Below are positions 34,482-42,073 of a DNA stretch of 64,000 bases, piece after piece. Position 1 is the stretch's first letter; each line of letters begins with the position of its first letter. Origin of the DNA: Chryseotalea sp. WA131a (GTDB lineage Bacteria > Bacteroidota > Bacteroidia > Cytophagales > Cyclobacteriaceae); NCBI GenBank assembly GCA_025370075.1, contig CP073016.1, forward strand, positions 4,092,001 to 4,156,000, written 5' to 3'. A program made the translations under genes and the position numbers. The notes beneath the pieces were generated by a model. That model was not told where the DNA came from. It saw only the letters and a program-made list of their open reading frames with translations, and did not search any database.

Positions 34482-35529
34482 TCGTTGTTTTTGGCTTAGC
34501 CGATTTTAACACAGGCAATAGCACTGTAAACTTCTCGTCATCGCGCACGGCCACCTTTTCTTCTGTAAAAAATTGGTAGCGCTGTTTGATGTTATCTAAC
34601 CCTACCTTAAAACTTTGCGCGGGGTTGATGGCTTTCGTTTTGGTATTGGTCACACTGATGTATGTATTGTCGATGGCGGAGATATACACCATCAGTGCAT
34701 TCTCTTTAGAAATTTGATTGTGTTTTACGGCATTCTCTACCAACATCTGCAATGCCAGTGGCGGGATTTTAGTAGCCATCAAACTCTTTGGCAAGTTGAT
34801 TTCCAAATGAAGGTGTTGTTCAAATCGCACTTGCAGCAAAAAGCAATACGACCGCACAAAATCAATTTCTTCTTGCAGCAGCACCAATTGTTGTTTTTGG
34901 TTGCTCACTACATAGCGAAAGGTTTCGGCCATTCTGCGGATGAACTCCTCGGCCAACTTGCTGTCTTTAAACAAAAGCGAAGAAATGGTATTAAGGCAAT
35001 TGAACAAATAATGCGGACTGATTTGGCTTTTCAGCGACTCGAACTGTAATTCCAATTGCAGGCGGTTGCTTTTCAGTTCATCCACTTGTGTGATGGCATA
35101 ATGGCGATAGGAATAGAACCAACCGTAAAAAATTTCATAGATAAAAACCGTGATGGCATATAGGATACATAATTTTAATAACTCTTCTTGACTGGTGTGC
35201 AATGCATAGCGCCCTACCACATACATCAGTGAAACAGCGAGCGTAACATTGAAAACAAAGCCAACCAAAAAGCGTAACAGAAAATTCGTTTTCCATTTCA
35301 GCCATTGGTTGAGCAGCCCATCAATCTGCAAAACCAGAAAACCCAGGAGATTGGTAGAAAGAATGGCTAACAGATACCGCTGGTAATGTTCCTTTAAAGC
35401 GGGCACTTTGCCAGAAGCGCTTACGTGCAAGTAAATGTAAAACACAGCACCCAGCAGTGAGCAAGCTGCCACTCGCCACAAAAGTTTGCGCGAATCCAGC
35501 TTCCATACATTGCCGAAGGCTTGTTTCAT
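34474..35529 (-). CDS. LytS-type sensor histidine kinase
   Basis: A 351-residue membrane kinase: four to five transmembrane helices in residues 15-150, a short coiled-coil linker, the phospho-acceptor motif QISPHYLFNCLNTISSLL near residue 175, and an ATPase domain with N-box LVENAVKHNQ near residue 265 and VGLDNIKQRY. It lacks a large external sensor domain, so the signal is probably detected in or near the membrane. First of the three overlapping signalling genes; the SDHY-repeat gene lies 115 bp upstream on the same strand. Confidence 0.88.
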   Translation of the reverse strand: MKQAFGNVWKLDSRKLLWRVAACSLLGAVFYIYLHVSASGKVPALKEHYQRYLLAILSTNLLGFLVLQIDGLLNQWLKWKTNFLLRFLVGFVFNVTLAVSLMYVVGRYALHTSQEELLKLCILYAITVFIYEIFYGWFYSYRHYAITQVDELKSNRLQLELQFESLKSQISPHYLFNCLNTISSLLFKDSKLAEEFIRRMAETFRYVVSNQKQQLVLLQEEIDFVRSYCFLLQVRFEQHLHLEINLPKSLMATKIPPLALQMLVENAVKHNQISKENALMVYISAIDNTYISVTNTKTKAINPAQSFKVGLDNIKQRYQFFTEEKVAVRDDEKFTVLLPVLKSAKPKTTNE

Positions 35530-35572
35530 GAGGGACTAAAGTAATAAGTTTTCTTTGGAAAAGTTGTAAGTT

Positions 35573-35642
35573 GCCAGTATGCAGTCGGCAGTAAATTTTT
35601 GAAAATTTCTATCCTGCCTACTGGAAACTGCCTACTGCCTAC
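35573..35642. repeat. GCCTACTGCC-type intergenic hairpin repeat
   Basis: GCCAGTATGCAGTCGGCAGT (35573-35592) and TGCCTACTGGAAACTGCCTA with further TGCC units (35615-35642) form an imperfect stem; a T run follows on the plus strand. Related sequences occur at 23751-23780 and 57906-57967. Confidence 0.5.
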
Positions 35643-35644
35643 TT

Positions 35645-37075
35645 TTATCTGTCTATTGCCTTCACCACTCTACCATAATAGGTCTCGGAGTCAATTTTTT
35701 TAGCTGCTGTGCGATAGGCTTCTTTCAACTCGGCACTACCTAGGCGCACTTGCTGGGCGGCATCGAGCAATACTTCTGATATGTAGTGGTCGGAATCAAT
35801 TTTGCCAGCGGCTGTTAGCACGCTCACGATCTTGGCATCGTTCATGTTTTTGCTTTCCAAGGCGGCTTTCAAAATAATGGAGGCATAGTGGTCACTGTCC
35901 ACGGTAGCTACGCGATCGACCAAGATTTTAAAATCACCATCGTTCAAATCTTGGGTGGCTAGTACTTCTTTGAATACTTCCGTTAAATAGTGGTCGGAGT
36001 CGATGCTGTTGCTCAGCATTACCAGTGTTTTCAATTGTTCGGTAGAAATTTTTCCTCGCATCATGTGGCGAAGTACTTCGGTTTTGTAGTGGTCGCTTTC
36101 AATGCCTTGAATCGATTCCAACGCTTTTTGATACGACAGGGCTGATAAATTGGGTTTGTCTAACGCGCGGTTGATAACGATGGTGCGATAGTGATCGGAA
36201 TCTATGGACTTCGCGGAAGCTAGCAATTCGGCAATGGTAGCATCGGTGATAGTAGTTTGCTTCAACAGGCTGGTGAGCACTTCGGTTTTGTAGTGGTCAC
36301 TTTCCATTTTGCCAGCCGCCTGCAATACAATCCGCAGCGCATCGGGTGAGGCGGACTGGCTGCGCAAGGCGTCTTTGATTACTTCTGATTTATAATGATC
36401 TGAATCTAATTTGTTGGTGGCCGCGAAAACCGCATCCGATGATTCTTTGGTGGATAACAATTTTGAAAGATTGTTTCTTAAAAATTCTGATAAATAATGA
36501 TCGGAGTCGATGGATTGCGATACGCGCGAGACCACAGACGCGTAATCTTTGGAAGCCAAATTCATGGAAGTCAAAATCTTGGCATAGTGTGCCTTTACGT
36601 GATCGCTTTCCATTCTGCCAATTTCATCCAGCACCGCATTGACGCCACCGCTTTTATAAAACCGATTCACACGACTTTCGGCACCAATGGTGGTGGAGCG
36701 CACCATCTCGGGCATGATCTCGTGCATCCATTGGCGACCTTCTGGTTCAAAAGGTATTTGTTCGCGGCCTTCATAGTATTCGCGCTTCAGTGTGTTGCCC
36801 ATCGGTTTGATAATGAGGGTGCGCCTGCTGCCAAATACGGTTTTCTTGATTTCTAAATAGCCATCGGCCGACATGCTTTTGATGTCTTTGTCGTCATCGG
36901 TTAGTTCTATTTTACCGCGCACCTCCACGCTAAAGCTGCTGACGCCATTGCTGGTGCGGTAGTTGGTGGTGATTTTGCTAGAGGAAGAATAAATTTCTAC
37001 TTGCGCATAGCCTTTGCTTACCATAGCGATTACTATCGCCACAATGATCCCAATCAATAGAAGGGAGCGTTTCAT
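35645..37075 (-). CDS. exported protein with about ten SDHY repeats
   Basis: A 476-residue protein: signal or anchor helix MKRSLLLIGIIVAIVIAMVS, a beta-rich segment of about 100 residues (EIYSSSSKITTNYR, YLEIKKTVFGSRRT), then an array of roughly 35-residue helical repeats each built around [IVLM](D/E)SDHY followed by x-x-E-V-L. I count ten, from MESDHVKA near residue 150 to a degenerate IDSETYYGR at the end. The periodic Asp-His-Tyr could bind metal or a ligand. I do not recognise a family. It lies upstream of the LytS/LytTR operon, which suggests a link to sensing. Two upstream Met codons would add up to six residues. Confidence 0.6.
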   Translation of the reverse strand: MKRSLLLIGIIVAIVIAMVSKGYAQVEIYSSSSKITTNYRTSNGVSSFSVEVRGKIELTDDDKDIKSMSADGYLEIKKTVFGSRRTLIIKPMGNTLKREYYEGREQIPFEPEGRQWMHEIMPEMVRSTTIGAESRVNRFYKSGGVNAVLDEIGRMESDHVKAHYAKILTSMNLASKDYASVVSRVSQSIDSDHYLSEFLRNNLSKLLSTKESSDAVFAATNKLDSDHYKSEVIKDALRSQSASPDALRIVLQAAGKMESDHYKTEVLTSLLKQTTITDATIAELLASAKSIDSDHYRTIVINRALDKPNLSALSYQKALESIQGIESDHYKTEVLRHMMRGKISTEQLKTLVMLSNSIDSDHYLTEVFKEVLATQDLNDGDFKILVDRVATVDSDHYASIILKAALESKNMNDAKIVSVLTAAGKIDSDHYISEVLLDAAQQVRLGSAELKEAYRTAAKKIDSETYYGRVVKAIDR

Positions 37076-37343
37076 ATTCTTTTCCATAGACATTATTTTC
37101 CGTGATTAACGGCACAAAGGTGTTGAAAGGATGCAGCCCCCACAATCAATGGGTAACGAGTTGCAGGAATTGTGTAGTGAAGTGCGGGTTTGGGTTTTGG
37201 GCAGGGTGATGACCCTTGTTCTAGACGATTGTTGCTTATTTTTTATATTTGAGAAATAGACGCAATGGTGTTGCGGGTATCCAAACGTTGTAGCACATAC
37301 CCTGGGACGACCAAACTAACCGCCAAATTTGAACTAACAAAGA

Positions 37344-37374
37344 TTTGATTTTGTTAACTTTTAAGTTAACTTTG
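37344..37374 (+). promoter_or_regulatory. higBA promoter and operator
   Basis: TTTG at 37344-37347, 19 bp, then TAACTTTG at 37367-37374: a good match to the Bacteroidota promoter. GTTAACTT (37353-37360) and AAGTTAAC (37363-37370) form an 8-bp inverted repeat covering the spacer and the box, the usual place for a HigA-type autorepressor. Transcription would start at about the GTG of higB. Confidence 0.6.
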
Positions 37375-37379
37375 CAGAA

Positions 37380-37603
37380 GTGGAGAAAATCCGACAAATC
37401 ATATTTCACGGGGACTATTTCCTTGACTTTTTTAATGACCAGACCGAAAAGGTTAAGGATAAAATTGAGCACGTCTTATGTTTAATGGATTTCAGAAAAA
37501 GTCACAGAAGACACCAAGCGGAGAGATTGAGAAGGCATTAAAGATTAAGGCTGAATATTTTATCGAAAAAGTTAAATCAAATGGACATGGAAACAAAAAA
37601 TAA
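37380..37603 (+). pseudogene. HigB/RelE-type toxin gene with internal deletion
   Basis: The N-terminal part, from GTG, reads VEKIRQIIFHGDYFLDFFND and QTEKVKDKIEHVL. The frame then jumps to FNGFQKKSQKTPSGEIEKAL and KIKAEYF, the C-terminus of the same toxin family, in another frame, ending at TAA 37601-37603. Family members are about 110 residues; here roughly 115 bp from the middle, containing most of the catalytic beta-sheet, is missing. The toxin should be dead, while the antitoxin downstream is intact. Confidence 0.7.
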
Positions 37604-37898
37604 AAGAAAGAAGACTGTAGCGACTTTTGATGAATTAATTGAAAGCCGACACGGAAAAATTGGGACTAAAAAACGGACAGATTTTGAGATCAAAGCTAAG
37701 TCCTTTGCAATTGGAGAAATAATTAAAGAAGAAAGACGACTTGCTAACATGACACAGGACGAGTTAGCAGATAAAACGGGGACAAAGAAGAGTTTTATTT
37801 CAAGAATTGAGAATGGACATAGCGACATTCAACTATCGACTTTGTTTAAATTAATTGAACTGGGACTTGGGAGAAAAATATCATTGACGATTGAGTGA
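37581..37898 (+). CDS. HigA-like XRE antitoxin
   Basis: A 105-residue protein with a C-terminal XRE helix-turn-helix: IIKEERRLANMTQDELADKT followed by GTKKSFISRIENGHSDIQLS. The N-terminal part is basic. It overlaps the 3' end of the broken higB by 23 bp, the normal higBA order. It should still repress its own promoter. The stop is 9 bp before the start of element E5. Confidence 0.85.
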   Translation: MDMETKNKRKKTVATFDELIESRHGKIGTKKRTDFEIKAKSFAIGEIIKEERRLANMTQDELADKTGTKKSFISRIENGHSDIQLSTLFKLIELGLGRKISLTIE

Positions 37899-37912
37899 AG
37901 GGTACGCGCTAC

Positions 37913-38034
37913 AACACTGTGCTTATGCAATAGCGGGTGACGTGGTACCTTTACGTTTTGTTTTCATAATTTCGTTCTGCTTGTGGGACAGCGCGCAGTT
38001 TCAAACTCCCGCTACTGACATAGCACAAACCGTT
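37913..38034 (+). repeat. attC-like element E5 (122 bp, plus orientation)
   Basis: It starts GCTACAAC (37908-37915) and ends ACCGTTGGTAG. Arms: GTGCT plus ATG (37919-37927, one extra T bulged) with CATAGCAC (38019-38026), and TAGCGGG (37931-37937) with CCCGCTA (38008-38014), separated by an unpaired spacer. This is the two-helix, bulged stem of attC sites. GCTACAAC is the exact complement of GTTGTAGC at 37287-37294, the other boundary of the higBA cassette. The hsdM gene starts 37 bp later. Confidence 0.75.
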
Positions 38035-38070
38035 GGTAGTTAAACCAAAAGACTTACTAAAAGATAAAAA

Positions 38071-39618
38071 ATGACAAGCACAACGCAACGAGCTGAACTA
38101 CAAGCTAAAATATGGAAAATAGCCAACGAGGTGCGTGGCTCAGTTGATGGATGGGATTTTAAACAGTTTGTATTAGGTACTCTTTTTTATCGCTTTATTA
38201 GTGAAAACTTTACCAATTACATTGAAGGCGGTGATGATAGCGTAAACTATGCAAACTACCCCGATACAGACATTACACCCGAAATAAAAGACGATGCTAT
38301 AAAAACGAAAGGGTATTTTATGTATCCTAGTCAACTTTTTGTTAATATCGCCAAAACAGCCAACACCAACGCTAATCTTAATACCGACTTAAAAACCATT
38401 TTTGACGCCATTGAAAGCTCCGCTAATGGCTACCCATCAGAAAAGGCTATAAAAGGTTTGTTTGCCGATTTTGATCCCACCAGCACACGGCTTGGTAATA
38501 CAGTTGAAAACAAAAACAGCCGTTTAGCTGCCGTTTTAAAAGGTGTTGAAGAGCTTGATTTCGGCAATTTTGAAGACAACCAGATTGACCTTTTTGGCGA
38601 TGCCTACGAGTTTTTGATTTCTAATTATGCTGCCAATGCCGGAAAATCGGGAGGGGAGTTCTTTACGCCACAGCACGTATCAAAACTCATTGCTCAATTG
38701 GCCATGCACAAGCAAGACAAGGTAAACAAGATTTACGACCCTGCGGCTGGTTCAGGCTCTTTATTGTTGCAAGCCAAAAAGCATTTCGACAATCATATTA
38801 TTGAAGAAGGTTTTTATGGGCAGGAAGTAAACCACACCACTTACAACCTTGCCCGTATGAACATGTTTTTGCACAACATCAATTACGACAAGTTTAGTAT
38901 TGCTCTTGGAAATACACTTATTGACCCACACTATGGCGATGAGAAACCCTTTGATGCCATTGTATCAAATCCGCCTTACTCTATAAAATGGATTGGAGAC
39001 GATGACCCAACGTTGATTAACGATGACCGTTTTGCTCCTGCTGGTGTATTGGCTCCTAAATCAAAAGCAGATTTTGCTTTTGTATTGCATGCGCTAAGTT
39101 ATCTTTCAAGCAAGGGACGTGCGGCTATTGTTTGCTTTCCAGGTATTTTTTACCGTGGTGGTGCAGAACAGAAAATCAGAAAATATTTGGTGGATAACAA
39201 TTTTGTGGAAACCGTTATTTCCGTAGCACCTAATTTGTTTTTTGGTACTTCCATTGCCGTTACGCTTTTGGTGCTTTCCAAGCATAAAACAGAAAACATA
39301 ACCCAGTTTATAGATGCCAGTGGTGAGGAGTTCTTTAAAAAAGCAACCAACAACAACGTGCTTACTGATGAGCATATAGCTAAGATAATGGACATCTTCG
39401 ATAAAAAGGAAGATATGCCGCATATCGCCATTTCTGTAGATAATACCCGAATTTCTGAAAACGATTATAACCTATCCGTTAGTTCTTATATAGAAGCAAA
39501 AGACAATAGAGAGCAAGTGGATATTACTATGTTAAATGCAGAGGTCTCTCAAACAGTTGAGAAGATAAATGCACTTCGTGCTGACATTGATGCAATAATA
39601 AAGGAAATTGAAGCATGA
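38071..39618 (+). CDS. hsdM: type I restriction-modification DNA methyltransferase subunit
   Basis: Adenine-N6 methyltransferase of the HsdM family, 515 residues. The N-terminal helical HsdM_N domain begins VRGSVDGWDFKQFVLGTLFYRFI. The SAM-binding motif is DPAAGSGSLL near residue 225 and the catalytic motif NPPY lies in DAIVSNPPYSIKW near residue 303. A Gly-rich GGEFFTPQHVSKLIAQL precedes. It overlaps hsdS by 4 bp (ATGA). First gene of the operon hsdM-hsdS-fic-4HB-hsdR, directly behind element E5. Confidence 0.95.
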   Translation: MTSTTQRAELQAKIWKIANEVRGSVDGWDFKQFVLGTLFYRFISENFTNYIEGGDDSVNYANYPDTDITPEIKDDAIKTKGYFMYPSQLFVNIAKTANTNANLNTDLKTIFDAIESSANGYPSEKAIKGLFADFDPTSTRLGNTVENKNSRLAAVLKGVEELDFGNFEDNQIDLFGDAYEFLISNYAANAGKSGGEFFTPQHVSKLIAQLAMHKQDKVNKIYDPAAGSGSLLLQAKKHFDNHIIEEGFYGQEVNHTTYNLARMNMFLHNINYDKFSIALGNTLIDPHYGDEKPFDAIVSNPPYSIKWIGDDDPTLINDDRFAPAGVLAPKSKADFAFVLHALSYLSSKGRAAIVCFPGIFYRGGAEQKIRKYLVDNNFVETVISVAPNLFFGTSIAVTLLVLSKHKTENITQFIDASGEEFFKKATNNNVLTDEHIAKIMDIFDKKEDMPHIAISVDNTRISENDYNLSVSSYIEAKDNREQVDITMLNAEVSQTVEKINALRADIDAIIKEIEA

Positions 39619-40802
39619 GTTATTTGGAGAAATTATTAGAAGGTGTACAAATAGATTGGAAGACTTTAGGAGAAGTAACAAATGTACTTCGCGGACGAAG
39701 ATTGACTAGAGAGCAATTATCAAATGACAACAAGTTTCCTGTTTTTCATGGAGGTTTGGAGCCTTTGGGTTATTACGAACAAAAAAATAGACCAGCAAAT
39801 TCCGTAATGATAATAAATGTTGGAGCTTCAGCTGGTACTGTGGGCTATAGTGATGTTGACTTTTGGTCTTCCGATGGTTGTTATAGTATCGAACACTCAG
39901 AAAAATTAAACGATAAATTTCTTTACTATTTCCTAGTAGGTCAACAACATTTCTTGCAATCTAAAGTTAGAAAGGCTGGCATTCCTACATTAGATGCACC
40001 AGTTATTGAGAAAATCCACGTTCCCATTCCATGTCCAGATAATATGGACAAATCTCTCGAAATCCAAAAAGAAATTGTTCGTATTCTCGATACGTTTACA
40101 GAGCTTACAACAGAGCTTACAACAGAGCTTACAACAGAGCTTACAGCGCGTAAAAAGCAGTATGGCTATTATCGGGAGCAGTTATTGAGTTTTGAAGAGG
40201 GTGAAGTGGAGTGGAAGACGTTGGGGGAGGTTGGGGAAGTACGTATGTGTAAGCGTATTCTTAAAGAACAAACATCTGATATTGGTGAAATTCCTTTTTA
40301 TAAAATTGGAACGTTTGGAAAAGAAGCAAATGCTTATATCCCAAAAAAATTATTCACTGAGTACAAATCAAAATACAATTATCCTAGAATCGGAGAAGTA
40401 TTGATTTCAGCAAGTGGCACCATTGGAAGAGCAGTTATTTTTAACGGAGAGGATGCATATTTTCAGGATAGTAATATAGTTTGGATTGAAAACGATGAAT
40501 GCAAAGTCTTGAACAAGTACTTATTTTACTTTTATCAGATAGTCAAGTGGGAAATTTCCGAAGGTGGAACTATTCAAAGGCTATATAATGATAATTTAAA
40601 GAAAACGAAAATCCCAATACCATATTCAAAGGATACCCAAAAATCCCTCAAAGAACAAGAACGTATTGTAACTATCCTCGATAAATTCGACATACTCACT
40701 ACTTCAATAAGTGAAGGTCTGCCAAAAGAAATTGAGTTGAGGAAAAAGCAATATGAGTATTATAGAGATTTGTTGCTAACGTTTAAACCAGCCAATGTCT
40801 AA
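39615..40802 (+). CDS. hsdS: type I restriction-modification specificity subunit
   Basis: A 395-residue DNA-recognition subunit with two target-recognition domains, each introduced by a related motif (IDWKTLGEVTNVLRG at residue 14 and VEWKTLGEVGEVRM near residue 198) and each followed by a conserved helix (LEIQKEIVRILDTFTEL; LKEQERIVTILDKFDIL). The first helix ends in a TTEL repeat tract. Overlap with hsdM is 4 bp and with the Fic gene 8 bp. Confidence 0.93.
   Translation: MSYLEKLLEGVQIDWKTLGEVTNVLRGRRLTREQLSNDNKFPVFHGGLEPLGYYEQKNRPANSVMIINVGASAGTVGYSDVDFWSSDGCYSIEHSEKLNDKFLYYFLVGQQHFLQSKVRKAGIPTLDAPVIEKIHVPIPCPDNMDKSLEIQKEIVRILDTFTELTTELTTELTTELTARKKQYGYYREQLLSFEEGEVEWKTLGEVGEVRMCKRILKEQTSDIGEIPFYKIGTFGKEANAYIPKKLFTEYKSKYNYPRIGEVLISASGTIGRAVIFNGEDAYFQDSNIVWIENDECKVLNKYLFYFYQIVKWEISEGGTIQRLYNDNLKKTKIPIPYSKDTQKSLKEQERIVTILDKFDILTTSISEGLPKEIELRKKQYEYYRDLLLTFKPANV
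40095..40142 (+). repeat. 12-bp tandem repeat in the HsdS spacer helix (TTEL)
   Basis: The unit ACAACAGAGCTT occurs three times in direct succession (40107-40142), preceded by a related TTTACAGAGCTT. It encodes F/T-T-E-L four times between the two recognition domains. In EcoR124I-type enzymes, change in the number of a four-residue (TAEL) repeat at this place changes the spacer length of the recognised DNA. Confidence 0.85.
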
Positions 40803-41667
40803 AATTTCTATACGTTTTTTTGATGATAGAGAAGTACGCGCCATTTGGGACGAAGCGAACAGCAAATGGTGGTTTTCTGTATTGGATATAGTAGCGGTGC
40901 TTACCAACCAAGACGATTACACTAAAACCCGTAACTACTGGAAGTACTTAAAAGCCAAGTTGAAGAAAGAGGGCAGCCAAGTGGTTAGTGCCACTACCCA
41001 GTTGAAATTTCTTGCACCAGACGGCAAAAAGCGCTTAGCCGATATGCTTGACTATAACGGCATTATTGCTTTGGGCAAAACTTTTCCGGGCACCAAAGCC
41101 AACCGGTTTATCGAATGGTTTACCTATAGCGATGAAACCATTGATGGTAAAAGTAAATCGAAAGCCTATGCCTTGTTCGAAAGTTCTTTTTTAGAAAATA
41201 TTGAAACAGGAACAACCAAGGGCCTACAACAAATACATGCCTATCTGTTTGGAGGCCTGTATGATTTTGCAGGACAAATCAGAACAAAGAGCATTTCAAA
41301 AGGTGGCTATCGCTTTGTCTATGCTCAACACTTGCCCACTGTGTTGAGGCAAATAGATGCATTACCTGAAAATACATTGAAAGCGATCGTTTTTAAATAT
41401 GCGGAAATGAACAAAGCACACCCTTTTATGGAAGGTAATGGACGAAGCACACGTATTTGGTTAGACCTTATTTTAAAGAAACAATTGAAACAATGCGTTG
41501 ACTGGAGCCAGATCAGCAAAAAAAACTATATGAATGCAATGATCATAAGCACGGTTGACAGTAGTGAGCTTTACAAGCTCATCAAAAAAGCATTAACCAA
41601 AGACATCAACAGCAGGGAAATGTACATGAAGGGCATAGACTATTCATACTACTATGAAGAAAATTAA
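40795..41667 (+). CDS. BRO-N/Fic fusion protein
   Basis: A 290-residue protein. Residues 1-115 resemble a BRO-N/antirepressor domain (RFFDDREVRAIWDEANSKWW then FSVLDIVAVLTNQDD and LADMLDYNGIIALGKTFPG). Residues 120-290 are a Fic domain with the complete catalytic motif HPFMEGNGRSTR starting at His209, so AMP-transfer or related activity is expected. I see no obvious inhibitory S/TxxxE(G/N) helix. It sits inside the type I restriction operon between hsdS and hsdR, overlapping hsdS by 8 bp, suggesting an accessory defence or regulatory role. Confidence 0.8.
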   Translation: MSKISIRFFDDREVRAIWDEANSKWWFSVLDIVAVLTNQDDYTKTRNYWKYLKAKLKKEGSQVVSATTQLKFLAPDGKKRLADMLDYNGIIALGKTFPGTKANRFIEWFTYSDETIDGKSKSKAYALFESSFLENIETGTTKGLQQIHAYLFGGLYDFAGQIRTKSISKGGYRFVYAQHLPTVLRQIDALPENTLKAIVFKYAEMNKAHPFMEGNGRSTRIWLDLILKKQLKQCVDWSQISKKNYMNAMIISTVDSSELYKLIKKALTKDINSREMYMKGIDYSYYYEEN

Positions 41668-41694
41668 TGGTTAATGGTTATTGAAGGATACATG

Positions 41695-42054
41695 ATGAAA
41701 GAGAATATTGTAAAAAATAAAAGTTTTGGGTTTGCAGTGCGGATAGTGAAGTTGTATCAATATTTGTGTGAGCAGAAAAAAGAATTTATTTTATCAAAGC
41801 AGTTATTACGCTCGGGTACAAGCGTGGGAGCCATGATTCGGGAAGCAGAACATGCCGAATCAAAATTAGATTTTAAGCATAAAATGGCAATTGCTCAAAA
41901 GGAAATAAATGAAACTATTTATTGGCTTGAACTATTAAAGACAACTGATTGTTTAACACGAGAACAATTTGAAAGCATTAATGCTGATGCAACAGAAGTA
42001 ATCAAATTAATCACTACCATCATCAAAACCACCAAAGCCAACATTAACCAATAA
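41695..42054 (+). CDS. four-helix bundle protein (S23/IVP family)
   Basis: A 119-residue helical protein, starting MKENIVKNKSFGFAVRIVKL. Family signatures are SKQLLRSGTSVGAMIREAEHAESKLDF (Ser-Gly-Thr-Ser turn), then AIAQKEINETIYWLELL. These proteins are often encoded alone, in rRNA intervening sequences, or beside defence genes; their function is unknown. An earlier Met in frame would add seven residues of poor sense. It lies between Fic and hsdR, 19 bp before hsdR. Confidence 0.85.
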   Translation: MKENIVKNKSFGFAVRIVKLYQYLCEQKKEFILSKQLLRSGTSVGAMIREAEHAESKLDFKHKMAIAQKEINETIYWLELLKTTDCLTREQFESINADATEVIKLITTIIKTTKANINQ

Positions 42055-42073
42055 GAATTGACAATTAATCATT

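Noticed and set aside
35645..37075. Regular repeats of about 105 bp suggested a CRISPR-like or satellite array
   Set aside because: They are in one open frame and encode the SDHY protein repeats; the DNA repeats are too diverged for CRISPR.
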